Position numbers and translations under genes: made by a program | The notes under the pieces: model-generated | Told to the model about the DNA's origin: nothing | Seen by the model: the letters and a program-made list of their open reading frames with translations, nothing else | Databases searched by the model: none | NCBI GenBank assembly: GCA_013823725.1 | Contig: PNMQ01000002.1 | Location: 1-64,000, forward strand | DNA from: Candidatus Pelagibacter sp. | GTDB lineage: Bacteria; Pseudomonadota; Alphaproteobacteria; Paracaedibacterales; CAIOTO01 | DNA length: 64,000 nucleotides | Direction: 5' to 3' | In this document: piece after piece, positions 25,779-35,144 of the stretch | How positions within the stretch are numbered: position 1 is the first letter of the stretch | Layout: each line of letters opens with the position of its first letter

Positions 25779-27104
25779 ATGAAAATTAAACATATCTTAC
25801 TCTTAAGCACTCTAGCACTTCCTTTTATAACCCCTAATATTGTTTTTTCCTCAGAAGCATCAACAACTAAAGATAAAGCAAAAGATGTAAATCTTCAAAA
25901 AACACAGGAAATGTCTTCTTATTACAGCGAATACGCTAGAACCCTTGATAAAACAAGATCCTTAGATAACGATTATGTAAATTACTTCAATTTAGACACA
26001 CCAACATCATCTTCAAACACAATTGAACCATATAAAAATAAAACTGCAGATATCAATGCATGGAAAAATATTATACTTAATCACCAATACCTCATTAGAG
26101 ACGAAGCACACAGAACGTTTATTAAAAATTTAACAAAAAAAGAAACAGAACTGTCTAAAGAAGAGGTTCAACTTTTATTCTACACACAACATTATATTAA
26201 AAATTGCATTAAATATACAGCAATAATACTCAGTGAATTTTCCAAAACTAAATCACCTTACAGTGAATTTAAAAATGCCTTAGCCATAGCTGCATTCGGT
26301 GAAATTTTTGCCGATGACGACAAACTTAAAGAAATTCAGTCTAGCAAAAGCTTAAAAATGGACAGTCAAATAAGTATTAATGATGCCCGTGAAGCTAACA
26401 AATATGATGTTTATGTAGAAGCTGCACGATCTGAAGATGCTAAAGATTTTTCACTTCCTCAAGATCTTAAAGACGATTTGCAAAAATTAGGTGAAGAAGA
26501 AAAATTGAGACTTCAAAAAAATGGCGGATTGATTGTTCAAATTTCCCAGTTAGTAAGATTAGGGGCTGAGTCTAGTGAAGCGTCAAAAATAATCAATGAA
26601 GGATACATCCTATTTTCAGTGACTCTTGACAATAAATTTGACATCAAGAATGTTTACATCATCCGATTAACAAAACCAGATAGCAAAAACACAACCACTC
26701 AGAAAGATAGTGAAATTTTCAGTTCAAATGAATTATCTCGCAAAATTCAATCTTTAACAATTGATTCCAGATCACCATCACCCAGCTTTGATAAAGAAAA
26801 TATAGTTGAACGTAATCAAGTTTTCGATGAGATTCAACGTGATGTTGCAGGCCAATATGATACTGCAATAAGAGAAAGAAATGCGCAAGAACGCGATTAT
26901 AGAGCATCTGATTTCGCAAGATATTCACCAGAAAATAGTGCTGCACTAGCCGATAGCTACAATGCATCAAGAAAAAAAGGCTACATAAAAGGTTACAGTA
27001 GCAGAAACAGAGAAATTACATCGCAACCCCTTTTAGGTGAGGAGACAGCAGCATCCGCCACACAAGACAGATACAAATTGCCTCCTATAGCAAATCTTCG
27101 CTAA
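25779..27104 (+). CDS. Exported protein of unknown function (441 aa)
   Basis: A cleavable signal peptide is clear (MKIKHILLLSTLALPF ... VFSSEAS, cleavage near 25). GGAG lies about 9 nt before the ATG. Residues 75-215 are predicted helical (LTKKETELSKEEVQLLFYTQ, IIYTAIILSEF-like segment). Residues 215-300 mix strands and helices (GGLIVQISQLVRLG, FSVTLDNKFDIKNVYIIRL). The C-terminal 110 residues are polar and low in complexity with many Arg, Tyr, Ser and Asn. No known family was recognised. It is a single gene between tRNA-Val and a strong terminator. Confidence 0.75.
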   Translation: MKIKHILLLSTLALPFITPNIVFSSEASTTKDKAKDVNLQKTQEMSSYYSEYARTLDKTRSLDNDYVNYFNLDTPTSSSNTIEPYKNKTADINAWKNIILNHQYLIRDEAHRTFIKNLTKKETELSKEEVQLLFYTQHYIKNCIKYTAIILSEFSKTKSPYSEFKNALAIAAFGEIFADDDKLKEIQSSKSLKMDSQISINDAREANKYDVYVEAARSEDAKDFSLPQDLKDDLQKLGEEEKLRLQKNGGLIVQISQLVRLGAESSEASKIINEGYILFSVTLDNKFDIKNVYIIRLTKPDSKNTTTQKDSEIFSSNELSRKIQSLTIDSRSPSPSFDKENIVERNQVFDEIQRDVAGQYDTAIRERNAQERDYRASDFARYSPENSAALADSYNASRKKGYIKGYSSRNREITSQPLLGEETAASATQDRYKLPPIANLR

Positions 27105-27122
27105 AAAAGGATGCATTAAGTT

Positions 27123-27172
27123 AATACATGTAGTCTCACTTATAAAACACTAGTGAGACTACATGTATTTTT
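27123..27172. terminator. Bidirectional-position intrinsic terminator
   Basis: A perfect 18-bp stem pairs 27123-27140 with 27152-27169 around an 11-nt loop. On the plus strand it is followed by TTTTT (27168-27172). It lies between the exported-protein gene and the convergent ychF and overlaps the ychF stop codon slightly. Confidence 0.88.
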
Positions 27173-28265
27173 ATACGTTGAACCTAAAGTTAATGACATC
27201 ACCATCTTGCACCGTATATTCTTTTCCTTCTTGCCTCCATTTTCCTGCTGTCTTAGCCTGTAATTCACCACCACATGAAACATAGTCAGCATAAGCAATG
27301 GTTTCGGCACAAATAAAACCACGCTCAAAATCTGTATGAATAACACCTGCTGCTTGAGGCGCCTTAAATCCCTTTTTAATTGTCCATGCTCTTGCTTCTT
27401 TTGGACCTACCGTAAAATAGGTCGACAAACCTAAAAGCTCATACCCAGCACGCACAATGTTAGCCAGACCAGTCTGAACCATACCTAAACTTTCTAAAAA
27501 TTCTTTTTGCTCTGACACTGAAAGCTGAGAAATTTCTGCCTCTATAGCCGCAGATATAATAACTGACATTCCAAAATTTTGTTGAGCATAGGATTCTATT
27601 TTTTTAGTATGCTCATTACCTGTATTAACATCGTTCTCGCTAACGTTACACACATACAGCATAGGCTTGAAAGTCAAGAAATTCATTTTCTTAAGTATTT
27701 CTATTTCTTCTTCAGTCCACTTCACTTTTGAAAGCTGCATTCCATTTTCTAACTGTGGCAAAATCTTTTGAGCCATAGCAAACTGCTCCTTCGCTTCAGG
27801 GTCCTGTTTAGACCTTTTTTCAAGTCCCGGTATTCTTTTCTGCAAACTTGCAAGATCTGCCAACAGCAGTTCTGTTTCTATAATCTCTAAATCTCTTAAA
27901 GGATCGACCGATCCATTAACGTGTGTTATATCGTCATCTTCAAAGCAGCGCAGAACATGAATAATAGCATCGACACTTAAAATATGACCTAAGAACTGAT
28001 TGCCTAATCCTTCTCCCTGAGACGCTCCTTTTACAAGTCCAGCAATATCAACAAATTCTAATTGGGTAGGAATGATTTTTTGGGAACCAGCTAAAGATGC
28101 CAATTTATCCAATCGTTCATCAGGCACACCTACCCTACCAACATTAGGATCTATTGTGCAAAACGGATAATTTGCAGCTTCTGCAGCTGATGTTGACGTT
28201 AAAGCATTAAACAAAGTTGATTTTCCAATGTTTGGTAAACCAACAATTCCACAATTAAAACCCAT
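27171..28265 (-). CDS. ychF: Ribosome-associated ATPase YchF
   Basis: Obg-family P-loop protein that prefers ATP and binds ribosomes. The 364-residue protein has the G1 motif GLPNIGKSTLFNAL, then YPFCTIDPNVGRV (switch I) and FVDIAGLVKGASQGEGLG (G3). A coiled-coil insert lies at about 135-200 and the C-terminal TGS domain includes KEARAWTIKKG, GVIHTDFERGFICAE and YTVQDGDVINFRFNV. Length and all motifs are typical. Confidence 0.96.
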   Translation of the reverse strand: MGFNCGIVGLPNIGKSTLFNALTSTSAAEAANYPFCTIDPNVGRVGVPDERLDKLASLAGSQKIIPTQLEFVDIAGLVKGASQGEGLGNQFLGHILSVDAIIHVLRCFEDDDITHVNGSVDPLRDLEIIETELLLADLASLQKRIPGLEKRSKQDPEAKEQFAMAQKILPQLENGMQLSKVKWTEEEIEILKKMNFLTFKPMLYVCNVSENDVNTGNEHTKKIESYAQQNFGMSVIISAAIEAEISQLSVSEQKEFLESLGMVQTGLANIVRAGYELLGLSTYFTVGPKEARAWTIKKGFKAPQAAGVIHTDFERGFICAETIAYADYVSCGGELQAKTAGKWRQEGKEYTVQDGDVINFRFNV

Positions 28266-28352
28266 TTTCCCTCTTCAATAAAATATATTTTTAAACTATC
28301 ATAGATTAAATTTAATAAAATAACCATCTAGCATTCATCAAAAGAAAAAATT

Positions 28353-28817
28353 ATGCTCAAAAAAAATAAATGGATTTTCATTTTCACCCTTATATCTCTT
28401 ATTAGTTTTGACCAATGGACAAAAGAATTAGCATTAAGGTTTTTATCAAATGGTTCATCGGTCGAACTTACACCCTTTTGTAACTTAATTTTAGTTTTCA
28501 ACAAAGGAATAAGTTTTGGATGGCTTAATGCTTCAGGTACTTTGGGAACATGGTTGATTATTTCAGCAACAACTCTGATTAGTTTTTGGCTAATATCAAT
28601 GATCTGCAAGTGCAATAAAAAACATGAACTGTACGGCTACACACTTATTTTAGCCGGTGCAATTGGTAATATTATCGATCGCTTCATGCATAAAGCTGTT
28701 GTTGATTTTATCCACTTTCACTATCAAAATTTTTCTTTTCCTGTTTTTAATGGTGCGGACAGTTTTATAACGTGTGGTGCAGTCTTGATTATTGCAGGAC
28801 GTTTATGGCATGATTAA
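28353..28817 (+). CDS. lspA: Lipoprotein signal peptidase LspA
   Basis: Aspartic protease that cleaves prolipoproteins in the inner membrane. The 154-residue protein has four hydrophobic segments. The FDQWTKELA region is followed by the catalytic segments GNIIDRFMHKAVVDFIHFH and FPVFNGADSFITCG, which carry both active-site Asp residues. The usual FNxAD is here FNGAD. It opens a plus-strand run lspA-DUF3035-M16-M16-DUF6898-plsC-DUF2125-like and is divergent from ychF. Confidence 0.93.
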   Translation: MLKKNKWIFIFTLISLISFDQWTKELALRFLSNGSSVELTPFCNLILVFNKGISFGWLNASGTLGTWLIISATTLISFWLISMICKCNKKHELYGYTLILAGAIGNIIDRFMHKAVVDFIHFHYQNFSFPVFNGADSFITCGAVLIIAGRLWHD

Positions 28818-28847
28818 ATAATAAGACCACAAAATTAAAAAAGAACT

Positions 28848-29318
28848 ATGAAAAACAAATTTCACTTTCAAAATATAGCGACTCTCACCATTGCCATGAT
28901 GACGCTGTCAGCATGCGATAGTGTCAAAAAAACCTTTGGTTTTGATCACTATCAACCAGACGAGATGAATGTGATTGACAATCCTCCACTCAGTTTACCA
29001 CCTTGTTATGATTTGCGTCCCCCAGAAAAAAAAGAAACAACAACATCTGTTTCATCAGCAAACAACCATAATCAGAAAGCATTACAAGTTATCGCTGGCA
29101 ACCAGCCACATCAAAAGCAAGCAGCAGCAAAAGCAGTTTCAACTCAAGCTCTTGTAAAAAAGGCATCACTTGCTCATAACGTTGATAAAGATATCAAAGA
29201 AAAAATTAGCGAGGATGAAAAACTTGTTGAAGAAAAAAAATCTCTCAGTGGTGTTGGCAAAAAAATGATGGATAATATCACCAACTTATCCAACGATGAA
29301 AAAGACACACAGAAATAA
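28848..29318 (+). CDS. DUF3035-type lipoprotein
   Basis: The 156-residue protein has a lipoprotein signal ending TLSAC (Cys near 23). The mature start KKTFGFDHYQPDEMNVIDN then PPLSLPPCYDLRPP is the signature of DUF3035, an alphaproteobacterial family with the PDEF...PPLSLPP...LRPP pattern. The rest is Lys/Gln/Ser-rich and probably unstructured. It is 30 nt after lspA, whose product would process it. Its function is unknown. Confidence 0.8.
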   Translation: MKNKFHFQNIATLTIAMMTLSACDSVKKTFGFDHYQPDEMNVIDNPPLSLPPCYDLRPPEKKETTTSVSSANNHNQKALQVIAGNQPHQKQAAAKAVSTQALVKKASLAHNVDKDIKEKISEDEKLVEEKKSLSGVGKKMMDNITNLSNDEKDTQK

Positions 29319-29372
29319 TTTCCTTCACTCCACTGGTATACCCCCCTATATTTCTTATCTTTAGGTATCTAT

Positions 29373-30815
29373 ATGAACAAAAACAACATTCTCTTCAGCC
29401 ACATATTTTTAAAAAAGATGGCTTTAGTTCTTTGTTTTTCAGCCCCTTTACATTGTTATGAACAATCGGCACAAAATCAAAACATAAATACAAAGCTATT
29501 ACTAAAAAAGAAAATCTCAAAAGAAAAAAGTAATATGAACCAAAATGATATCCCCCTAAGAAGTGTAGAATTATCAACGGGCCATCAACTTATTGTGATG
29601 GATAAAACCTTAAAGACGAATGTCAAAATTGTATTTGACTTTATTATTCCTCTTAAAGATAAGAATAATAAACCTTATGCTGCAGGACTTTCTAATCTTT
29701 GTGAAACTTATTTTAGTGAAGCATACCCAAAGGGTTTAAGTAGAATAGATTTTCAAAAATCACTTATAATGGATAATGTTTCCATCAGCATTGGAAAATC
29801 TATTGATCGCTTTACGATTACTTTAAATTGTAATGCTGACAAAATCAGCGAATCCATGGACAAGCTTAAATCCTTATTGTTGCAAAGCGATTTATCTAAC
29901 AAGAGTTTTGAACTGCTCAAACAAAAACAAAAAATGAGCTTACAGCAGCTTGTTCACGATCCACAGACCATGGCTAAAGAAAAATTTTTCAACCATTTGT
30001 TAGGTGAAAATGCAGATTACGTTGATGCAATTGATCCAGCATTAGCTGCACTTGATTCTATCTCCAAAGAAGATATTCAAAATTTTATTCAACGCCTTAT
30101 ATCAACACAAACCTTAAAAGTCATTTTCATTGGTGAAACATTAACAGAAACACATCAACAAAGCATCGAGAAATTTATTTCAAATCTTCCCAAAGAAGAA
30201 ACTGTTTCCAATATCATCGAACCCTTTACCTATCCAGCAAAAGAATCGGTTATTCACTTGGATGCTGTATCACCACAAGCCGTTGTTTTGTTTGCACATC
30301 CAGCATTAAGCAAAAGCCACCCTGACTTTTTGAAATTCCATGTATTAAAATCAATTTTGGGATCAATGCCATTTGAATCACGTATTTGGAAAGAAGTTAG
30401 AGAAAAAAGAGGTTTAGCTTATTCTGTTTCCATTAGACCATATCGTGACAACATACGACAATTTACCATAGGTTCATTAGGCACAAATCCTAGAAACATC
30501 GATGCAGCTATAGAAATCATTCAAAAAGAATGGGATATTTCTGATAAGAATAAAATCACTAAGGAAGAATTAGCTCTACACAAAGATTTTATCATCGGGT
30601 CATATCTTCTCAATTTTGACAAATCAAACCAAGCAATCAGAACTATTTTAGACTACACAAGACAAGGTTTTACCATTGAAGATATAAAATCAATGCCTTC
30701 AGTTATACAAGACATCTCACTGGAAGAAATTAACCGAGTAGCAAAAGAACACTTACAAAAAGATAAGCTTTATTTCTTCAGTTATGGAAAGAAAGAACAA
30801 GGAGAATCAAAATGA
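29373..30815 (+). CDS. M16 family peptidase homologue lacking the zinc site
   Basis: A 480-residue protein with an N-terminal signal peptide (about 1-28). It has the M16 fold, but the HxxEH zinc motif is replaced by NLCET (108-112 in AGLSNLCETYF), so both zinc-binding His residues are lost. The C-terminal substrate-binding motif KEVREKRGLAYSVSIRPY is kept. This is the pattern of the non-catalytic subunit in paired M16 peptidases, like mitochondrial processing peptidase alpha. It overlaps the active gene by 4 nt (ATGA), so the two are probably made together and form a periplasmic heterodimer. Confidence 0.88.
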   Translation: MNKNNILFSHIFLKKMALVLCFSAPLHCYEQSAQNQNINTKLLLKKKISKEKSNMNQNDIPLRSVELSTGHQLIVMDKTLKTNVKIVFDFIIPLKDKNNKPYAAGLSNLCETYFSEAYPKGLSRIDFQKSLIMDNVSISIGKSIDRFTITLNCNADKISESMDKLKSLLLQSDLSNKSFELLKQKQKMSLQQLVHDPQTMAKEKFFNHLLGENADYVDAIDPALAALDSISKEDIQNFIQRLISTQTLKVIFIGETLTETHQQSIEKFISNLPKEETVSNIIEPFTYPAKESVIHLDAVSPQAVVLFAHPALSKSHPDFLKFHVLKSILGSMPFESRIWKEVREKRGLAYSVSIRPYRDNIRQFTIGSLGTNPRNIDAAIEIIQKEWDISDKNKITKEELALHKDFIIGSYLLNFDKSNQAIRTILDYTRQGFTIEDIKSMPSVIQDISLEEINRVAKEHLQKDKLYFFSYGKKEQGESK

Positions 30816-32167
30816 TAAAATCACTTCTTGGCGTAGCTTTATGTCTGGGCACTTCAACTTTAGAAGCATCTGTGGAACAAACAACAATGATCAAAAAAGA
30901 ACCTTTCATTCATTACGAAACTGCAGAGCTTAAAAACGGTTTAAAAATAGTTGTTATTCCTAATGGTGCGCTGCCTGTTGTAACTGTAGGCATGATTGTG
31001 CACGTCGGAACAGCAGACGATCCTGTTGATCAAGTAGGTTTATCACATTTCCTAGAACATATGATGTTTTCTGGTACAAAAAAAATACCAGACGATCAAT
31101 TTAATAAAATCATTTTAAAAAATGGTGGTCATAATAACGCATTCACAGAATACGATATGACCTTCTACTACACCACTATCCATAAAGCACATATGGGTAG
31201 AATTTTACAGATGGAAGCGGATCGTTTAAGAAATCTATCATTTACTCACAAAAAAGTAGATTCTGAAAAAAAGGTTGTTTTAGAAGAACGTGGCATGCGT
31301 GTGGAAAATCATCCTTTTGGCAGCATGTTTGAAAGATACTTACAAGTAACAAACCCTTACCATCCGTACGGAATTCCACCCATCGGTTATCCTCACCATA
31401 TCCAAAAATACAATTATAACTCCACAAGAAATCATTATGATGCATGGTATCAGCCCAACAATACAACTCTTGTTATTGTTGGTGGAACAACCATGGATGA
31501 AGTAAAACCTTTAGTTGAAAAATATTTTAAGTCGCTCAAGAAAAAAGGAACTTTTACAACACCACAACGCATTGCTAATCCAAACAGAGATGGAGTAACA
31601 CACGTTATTAGACAAAAGAATCCTCGTAATGCTATGCAAATACTATCGTGGTCTTATGATGTTCCTAACTATAGCAAAGTTAAAGACATCAAAGAATATT
31701 ATGCTTTATGTCTTTTGGATCAAATGCTTGCTGGTCATTCTCTAACTCCTCTTTATGTCGATTTAGTAGACGAATCAGAACAACTTTTAAACATTAGTTC
31801 ACATTACGACGGTGATGGATTAGATCCCAGATCGTTCAGTATAACAGCAACCATAAATCCTAAACATAAATTGGATGATATTAAAGATAAGATTCTTGAT
31901 AAAATTAAAACTCATATCAAAAATTTAGATGAAGAAAATTTAAAACTATCTAAAAAAGTAATTTTAAATTCTATATCAAACATGTTCGATGGAAATGAAA
32001 ATTTAGCGTCAAATATTGCATTAATGTTGGGACATCAGCAATCTTTAGATGACCTAAATCATTTTGAAAAAAACATAAATGAAGTAACTTTGGAAGAGGT
32101 TAAATCTGTTGCTGAAAAATATCTAAAAGATCCTCATTCTGTTTTGGAAATCATGCCAGCATCTTAA
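30812..32167 (+). CDS. M16 family zinc metallopeptidase (catalytic partner)
   Basis: A 451-residue protein with a signal peptide (MIKSLLGVALCLGTSTLEAS). The inverted zinc motif HFLEH is at 79-83 in GLSHFLEHMMFSGTKK, and the third ligand lies in KKVVLEERGMRVENHP. The middle motif GHNNAFTEYDMTFYYTTI is typical. It lacks the RGLAYSV motif that its partner has, so the two are complementary as in processing-peptidase pairs. It is predicted to degrade or process peptides in the periplasm. Confidence 0.92.
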   Translation: MIKSLLGVALCLGTSTLEASVEQTTMIKKEPFIHYETAELKNGLKIVVIPNGALPVVTVGMIVHVGTADDPVDQVGLSHFLEHMMFSGTKKIPDDQFNKIILKNGGHNNAFTEYDMTFYYTTIHKAHMGRILQMEADRLRNLSFTHKKVDSEKKVVLEERGMRVENHPFGSMFERYLQVTNPYHPYGIPPIGYPHHIQKYNYNSTRNHYDAWYQPNNTTLVIVGGTTMDEVKPLVEKYFKSLKKKGTFTTPQRIANPNRDGVTHVIRQKNPRNAMQILSWSYDVPNYSKVKDIKEYYALCLLDQMLAGHSLTPLYVDLVDESEQLLNISSHYDGDGLDPRSFSITATINPKHKLDDIKDKILDKIKTHIKNLDEENLKLSKKVILNSISNMFDGNENLASNIALMLGHQQSLDDLNHFEKNINEVTLEEVKSVAEKYLKDPHSVLEIMPAS

Positions 32168-32189
32168 CATTATTTTATAAGTCATCCCA

Positions 32190-32375
32190 ATGAAACCTCC
32201 TAATGATATTCTTATTAGCTGTACAGTAGTTGGCAACTCTATGAAAGTAGTTGCCATTGAAGAGTCATCTCAGGTTGAGATTAGTATTGTCGTACCAAGC
32301 AAAGCACGAAAAGAAGATATAAAACTTTTAGTTCTTAAAAAATTAAATTATGTCAAAACCAAACAAACAAGGTAA
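32190..32375 (+). CDS. Small DUF6898-like protein
   Basis: The 61-residue protein reads CTVVGNSMKVVAIEESSQVEISIVVPSKA, then a helix ending LKKLNYV. From memory it matches the short alphaproteobacterial DUF6898 family (xGNAxKVxAIDxxTGxEVSIVGP ... ALxKLxYV). No catalytic motif is visible and its function is unknown. It lies 22 nt after the M16 gene and 4 nt before the chosen plsC start. Confidence 0.7.
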   Translation: MKPPNDILISCTVVGNSMKVVAIEESSQVEISIVVPSKARKEDIKLLVLKKLNYVKTKQTR

Positions 32376-32379
32376 GTAT

Positions 32380-33108
32380 ATGCTTTTTTTTAGATCATTT
32401 GTATTCAATATCATATTTTTCTCACTAACCCCTCTTTATCTAGCATTGATGTATATCCCCATGCTTATTCTACCCTATTCTTTTTGTATGAAGCTTTTCA
32501 AAATTTGGTCAAATTCTATTCTCTTTATACTTCGATATGCTGTGGGTATAAAATTAGAGATTAGAGGAAAAGAAAATCTAGAAAATGTTCTTAAAAATGG
32601 ACCTTGTATTTTAGCACTCAAACACCAATCGGCCTTTGAAACAATAATATGTTCCCTACTTCTTAACCGCTTTGTTATCATCCTTAAAAAAGAGTTACTT
32701 TTTATACCTTTGTTTGGTCAATACCTTTTAAAATTAAAAAGCATAGCGCTTGTACGCAGCCAGTCTTCAAAATCTTTAAGAGTTCTCCTTAATAAATCAT
32801 CAGAAATGTTAAAACAAAATTACTCTATTCTGATTTTTCCAGAAGGTACACGCCAAGATGTTGGTTCCACCACAAAATACAAAGGTGGAGTAGCGTTAAT
32901 GTATAGTAACCTGAATGTTCCTGTCGTACCCATAGCCTTAAATGCAGGTTTATTTTGGCCCAAAAGAAGTTGGATTAAAAAACCAGGTACAATTATTTTC
33001 GATATTTTGCATCCAATACAACCTGGTTTAGATAAAAGAATTTTTTTAAATCAACTACAAGAAACAATTGAGCATCATACATCTTTGTTAGTTAAAGAAA
33101 TCCAATAA
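32380..33108 (+). CDS. plsC: 1-acyl-sn-glycerol-3-phosphate acyltransferase
   Basis: Adds the second acyl chain to lysophosphatidic acid at the inner membrane. The ATG at 32380 is preferred over the one at 32350: AAGG lies 7 nt before it and it avoids overlap with the small upstream gene. The 242-residue protein has two N-terminal hydrophobic segments, the acyltransferase motif KHQSAFET (H82 with E87 in place of the common Asp, a variant I recall from Alphaproteobacteria), and FPEGTRQ near 149. VVPIALNAG follows. Confidence 0.9.
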   Translation: MLFFRSFVFNIIFFSLTPLYLALMYIPMLILPYSFCMKLFKIWSNSILFILRYAVGIKLEIRGKENLENVLKNGPCILALKHQSAFETIICSLLLNRFVIILKKELLFIPLFGQYLLKLKSIALVRSQSSKSLRVLLNKSSEMLKQNYSILIFPEGTRQDVGSTTKYKGGVALMYSNLNVPVVPIALNAGLFWPKRSWIKKPGTIIFDILHPIQPGLDKRIFLNQLQETIEHHTSLLVKEIQ

Positions 33109-33115
33109 AGTTTGT

Positions 33116-33850
33116 ATGAAGAAATTACTTGTCTACTTCACAATATTATTTTGTTTCGCTTTATCATTGTTTTATACCTATAAACAAATTGATAAAAATG
33201 TACAAACCTTTGTTGAAAATAATTTTGCATCATATTCATCTTATTCATACGTTATTTCTTACGATCAGTATCCACACCTCAAAATCAATAATGCATGCAT
33301 AAAAATAGATGGACCACTAGGACTACAAATATTAGCCGATATAGAAGTCTATTACCTCAGAGACAACCAATTTTTACTATCATGCCATAAACCTAAATAC
33401 CTGGTTTATACCCCACTAAAAAAAATTATTGAACCAAAAATTTTAAGTAGAACCTTATATATTGGTGTTGATCTACACGATAATTATAAAATTATTTATA
33501 AAAGATTCGACATGCAAGACTTTAATCTGGATAATGATATTAAAATCAAAAATGTGATCGGTCAAATTTCAACCAATATCTTATCTCTGTATTCAACTCC
33601 GCTTATCAAAGATCTTAAAAGGGTTCCATTTATATCCTTAGAAATTAAGCATGAAAATCAATTTCAATATAATATTAATGTTGAATCATCTCACATTCAT
33701 GAATGGATGAAGTATATCGATTTAACATTTATACTAGGTCTTCAGAAATTTGAAAACGTGAAAAAATCTATTATGAATCAAATACAGTTCCAGGATTTTG
33801 AATATCAAAAAGGATCTTTTGTTTTAAATATGGAACCTTCTTTTTGGTAA
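33116..33850 (+). CDS. Membrane-anchored protein, possibly DUF2125
   Basis: The 244-residue protein has one N-terminal membrane anchor or signal (about 2-20) and a mostly beta-strand remainder (YPHLKINNACIKIDGPLG, QFLLSCHKPKYLVYTP). The layout resembles the alphaproteobacterial DUF2125 family, but the match is weak. It is 7 nt after plsC and ends the lspA run. Its function is unknown. Confidence 0.5.
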   Translation: MKKLLVYFTILFCFALSLFYTYKQIDKNVQTFVENNFASYSSYSYVISYDQYPHLKINNACIKIDGPLGLQILADIEVYYLRDNQFLLSCHKPKYLVYTPLKKIIEPKILSRTLYIGVDLHDNYKIIYKRFDMQDFNLDNDIKIKNVIGQISTNILSLYSTPLIKDLKRVPFISLEIKHENQFQYNINVESSHIHEWMKYIDLTFILGLQKFENVKKSIMNQIQFQDFEYQKGSFVLNMEPSFW

Positions 33851-33875
33851 AAAGTAAATCAAAAACCTAACAACT

Positions 33876-34109
33876 TTAGTTATCCCTGAATAAAACTTTT
33901 TCTTCTTGCGTATAAGCATCAATATTAAAATCAGAAGTATAACTACTTTCTATCATACCAACGTTACTATATATTGGTGGATGCGCACCTGGGTATACTG
34001 TGTGGACATGCATAGCTGGTGGTGGTACTTCCAATTCAGAAGTTGTTTTTACTTGGTGATCACAGCTACTGCATATGAATAGTAATGAAAATAAATAGAA
34101 TACTCGCAT
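33876..34109 (-). CDS. Small exported protein, possible lipoprotein (77 aa)
   Basis: A hydrophobic leader (MRVFYLFSLLFICSSC) ends in a cysteine pair region that could be a weak lipobox. The remaining 60 residues are polar and Pro/His-containing (PPPAMHVHTVYPGAHPP). No family was recognised and no strong ribosome binding site is seen. Confidence 0.5.
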   Translation of the reverse strand: MRVFYLFSLLFICSSCDHQVKTTSELEVPPPAMHVHTVYPGAHPPIYSNVGMIESSYTSDFNIDAYTQEEKVLFRDN

Positions 34110-34243
34110 GTTTACATTTCTTTATGTTTTATTACGAATAGATTTTATTTGATTAAAGTTTATTTTTGGTTAAAATAAACTTTTTTTAATTTAATACTTT
34201 TTTAAATATAGTGTTTTACAATACTTAAAATAACCCAATTCAC

Positions 34244-34771
34244 ATGAGTTTTAAAATGCTTAAAATTATAAAAAAAAATATACGGTTTGCAGTTTCTTTG
34301 TCCATCTTACACTCTGTTGGATTAAGCAGTCCTTGCTCAGATTACTGCAAACAGTTTAATAAAATTCCAAGCTCAGAATATGACAATTATCAATTTGAGA
34401 ATGATAGAAAAGCAGAAACTGCTAAACGGTGTCAATCAGCACCATTAGCGTACTACATCAATGATGAAGGCAGAAATGTATTATGTGCAAAATGTGATTG
34501 GTATGGCAACAGAGTCATGTTTAGAACAACCAATTTTTGCAAGCCAAAAAACGACAAGGTTATAGAAATAGTAAATTTTGATCAAAGCGATATTAGAAGA
34601 AAAGCCGATCAAGTAGGTATTAGTCATCAAAAAGGGTCGCTTTATAAAGGACAATTGCGAGGGAAAAATACTGGATCTTACTATAATGATGAAGGAATAT
34701 CTAACAATAGAACAGATAGTGATTACAGTGGAGATAGTATAGGAACTGGTTCTACGGAGGAAATGTACTAA
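34244..34771 (+). CDS. Cysteine-containing exported protein of unknown function (175 aa)
   Basis: A leader at about residues 1-30 contains the hydrophobic stretch FAVSLSILHSVGLSS. The mature part starts with CSDYC, and further cysteines appear in KRCQ, the pair CAKC and NFCKP, six in all. That suits disulfide bonds outside the cytoplasm. The C-terminal 60 residues are rich in Gly, Ser, Asp, Tyr and Asn. No known family was recognised. A small perfect hairpin covers the stop codon and a shared terminator follows. Confidence 0.6.
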   Translation: MSFKMLKIIKKNIRFAVSLSILHSVGLSSPCSDYCKQFNKIPSSEYDNYQFENDRKAETAKRCQSAPLAYYINDEGRNVLCAKCDWYGNRVMFRTTNFCKPKNDKVIEIVNFDQSDIRRKADQVGISHQKGSLYKGQLRGKNTGSYYNDEGISNNRTDSDYSGDSIGTGSTEEMY

Positions 34772-34786
34772 AAGTACATGATAAAA

Positions 34787-34817
34787 AAAAAGCTGCACAT
34801 ATAATATACAGCTTTTT
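34787..34817. terminator. Bidirectional terminator between the Cys-rich gene and hup
   Basis: Arms AAAAAGCTG (34787-34795) and CAGCTTTTT (34809-34817) pair over 9 bp. U-rich tails occur on both strands, so it can stop the plus-strand gene and hup on the minus strand. Confidence 0.8.
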
Positions 34818-34837
34818 CACTAAATAAAAACAAAAAC

Positions 34838-35110
34838 TTATGCAACAGCGTCTTTTAAATCTTTACCAGGTTTAAATTTTGGTACTGATTTTGCTGGAAT
34901 TTGAATTTTTTCACCTGTTTTTGGATTACGACCTTCTGTTGCTGGTCTGTGTGTAACACTGAATGAACCAAAACCTAACAATCTTACTTCATCACCACTT
35001 TTAAGAGCAGATTTAATTGTTGCAATTGTAACTTCTAATGCTTGTTCAGCTTCAGCAATTTTTATTCCACAACCTTTTGCGATTGCTGATACTAATTCTT
35101 GTTTATTCAT
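34838..35110 (-). CDS. hup: DNA-binding protein HU
   Basis: Histone-like nucleoid protein that bends and compacts DNA as a dimer. The 90-residue protein has the HU N-terminus MNKQELVSAIAKGCGIKIAE, the dimer core VRLLGFGSFSV, and the DNA-intercalating arm RPATEGRNPKTGEKIQIPA, followed by PKFKPGKDLKDAVA. It is a single gene with its own promoter and terminator. GAAGG lies 7 nt before the ATG. Confidence 0.97.
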   Translation of the reverse strand: MNKQELVSAIAKGCGIKIAEAEQALEVTIATIKSALKSGDEVRLLGFGSFSVTHRPATEGRNPKTGEKIQIPAKSVPKFKPGKDLKDAVA

Positions 35111-35144
35111 GAAGAAACCTTCTTTTATTAATGTTTATGTTTTA

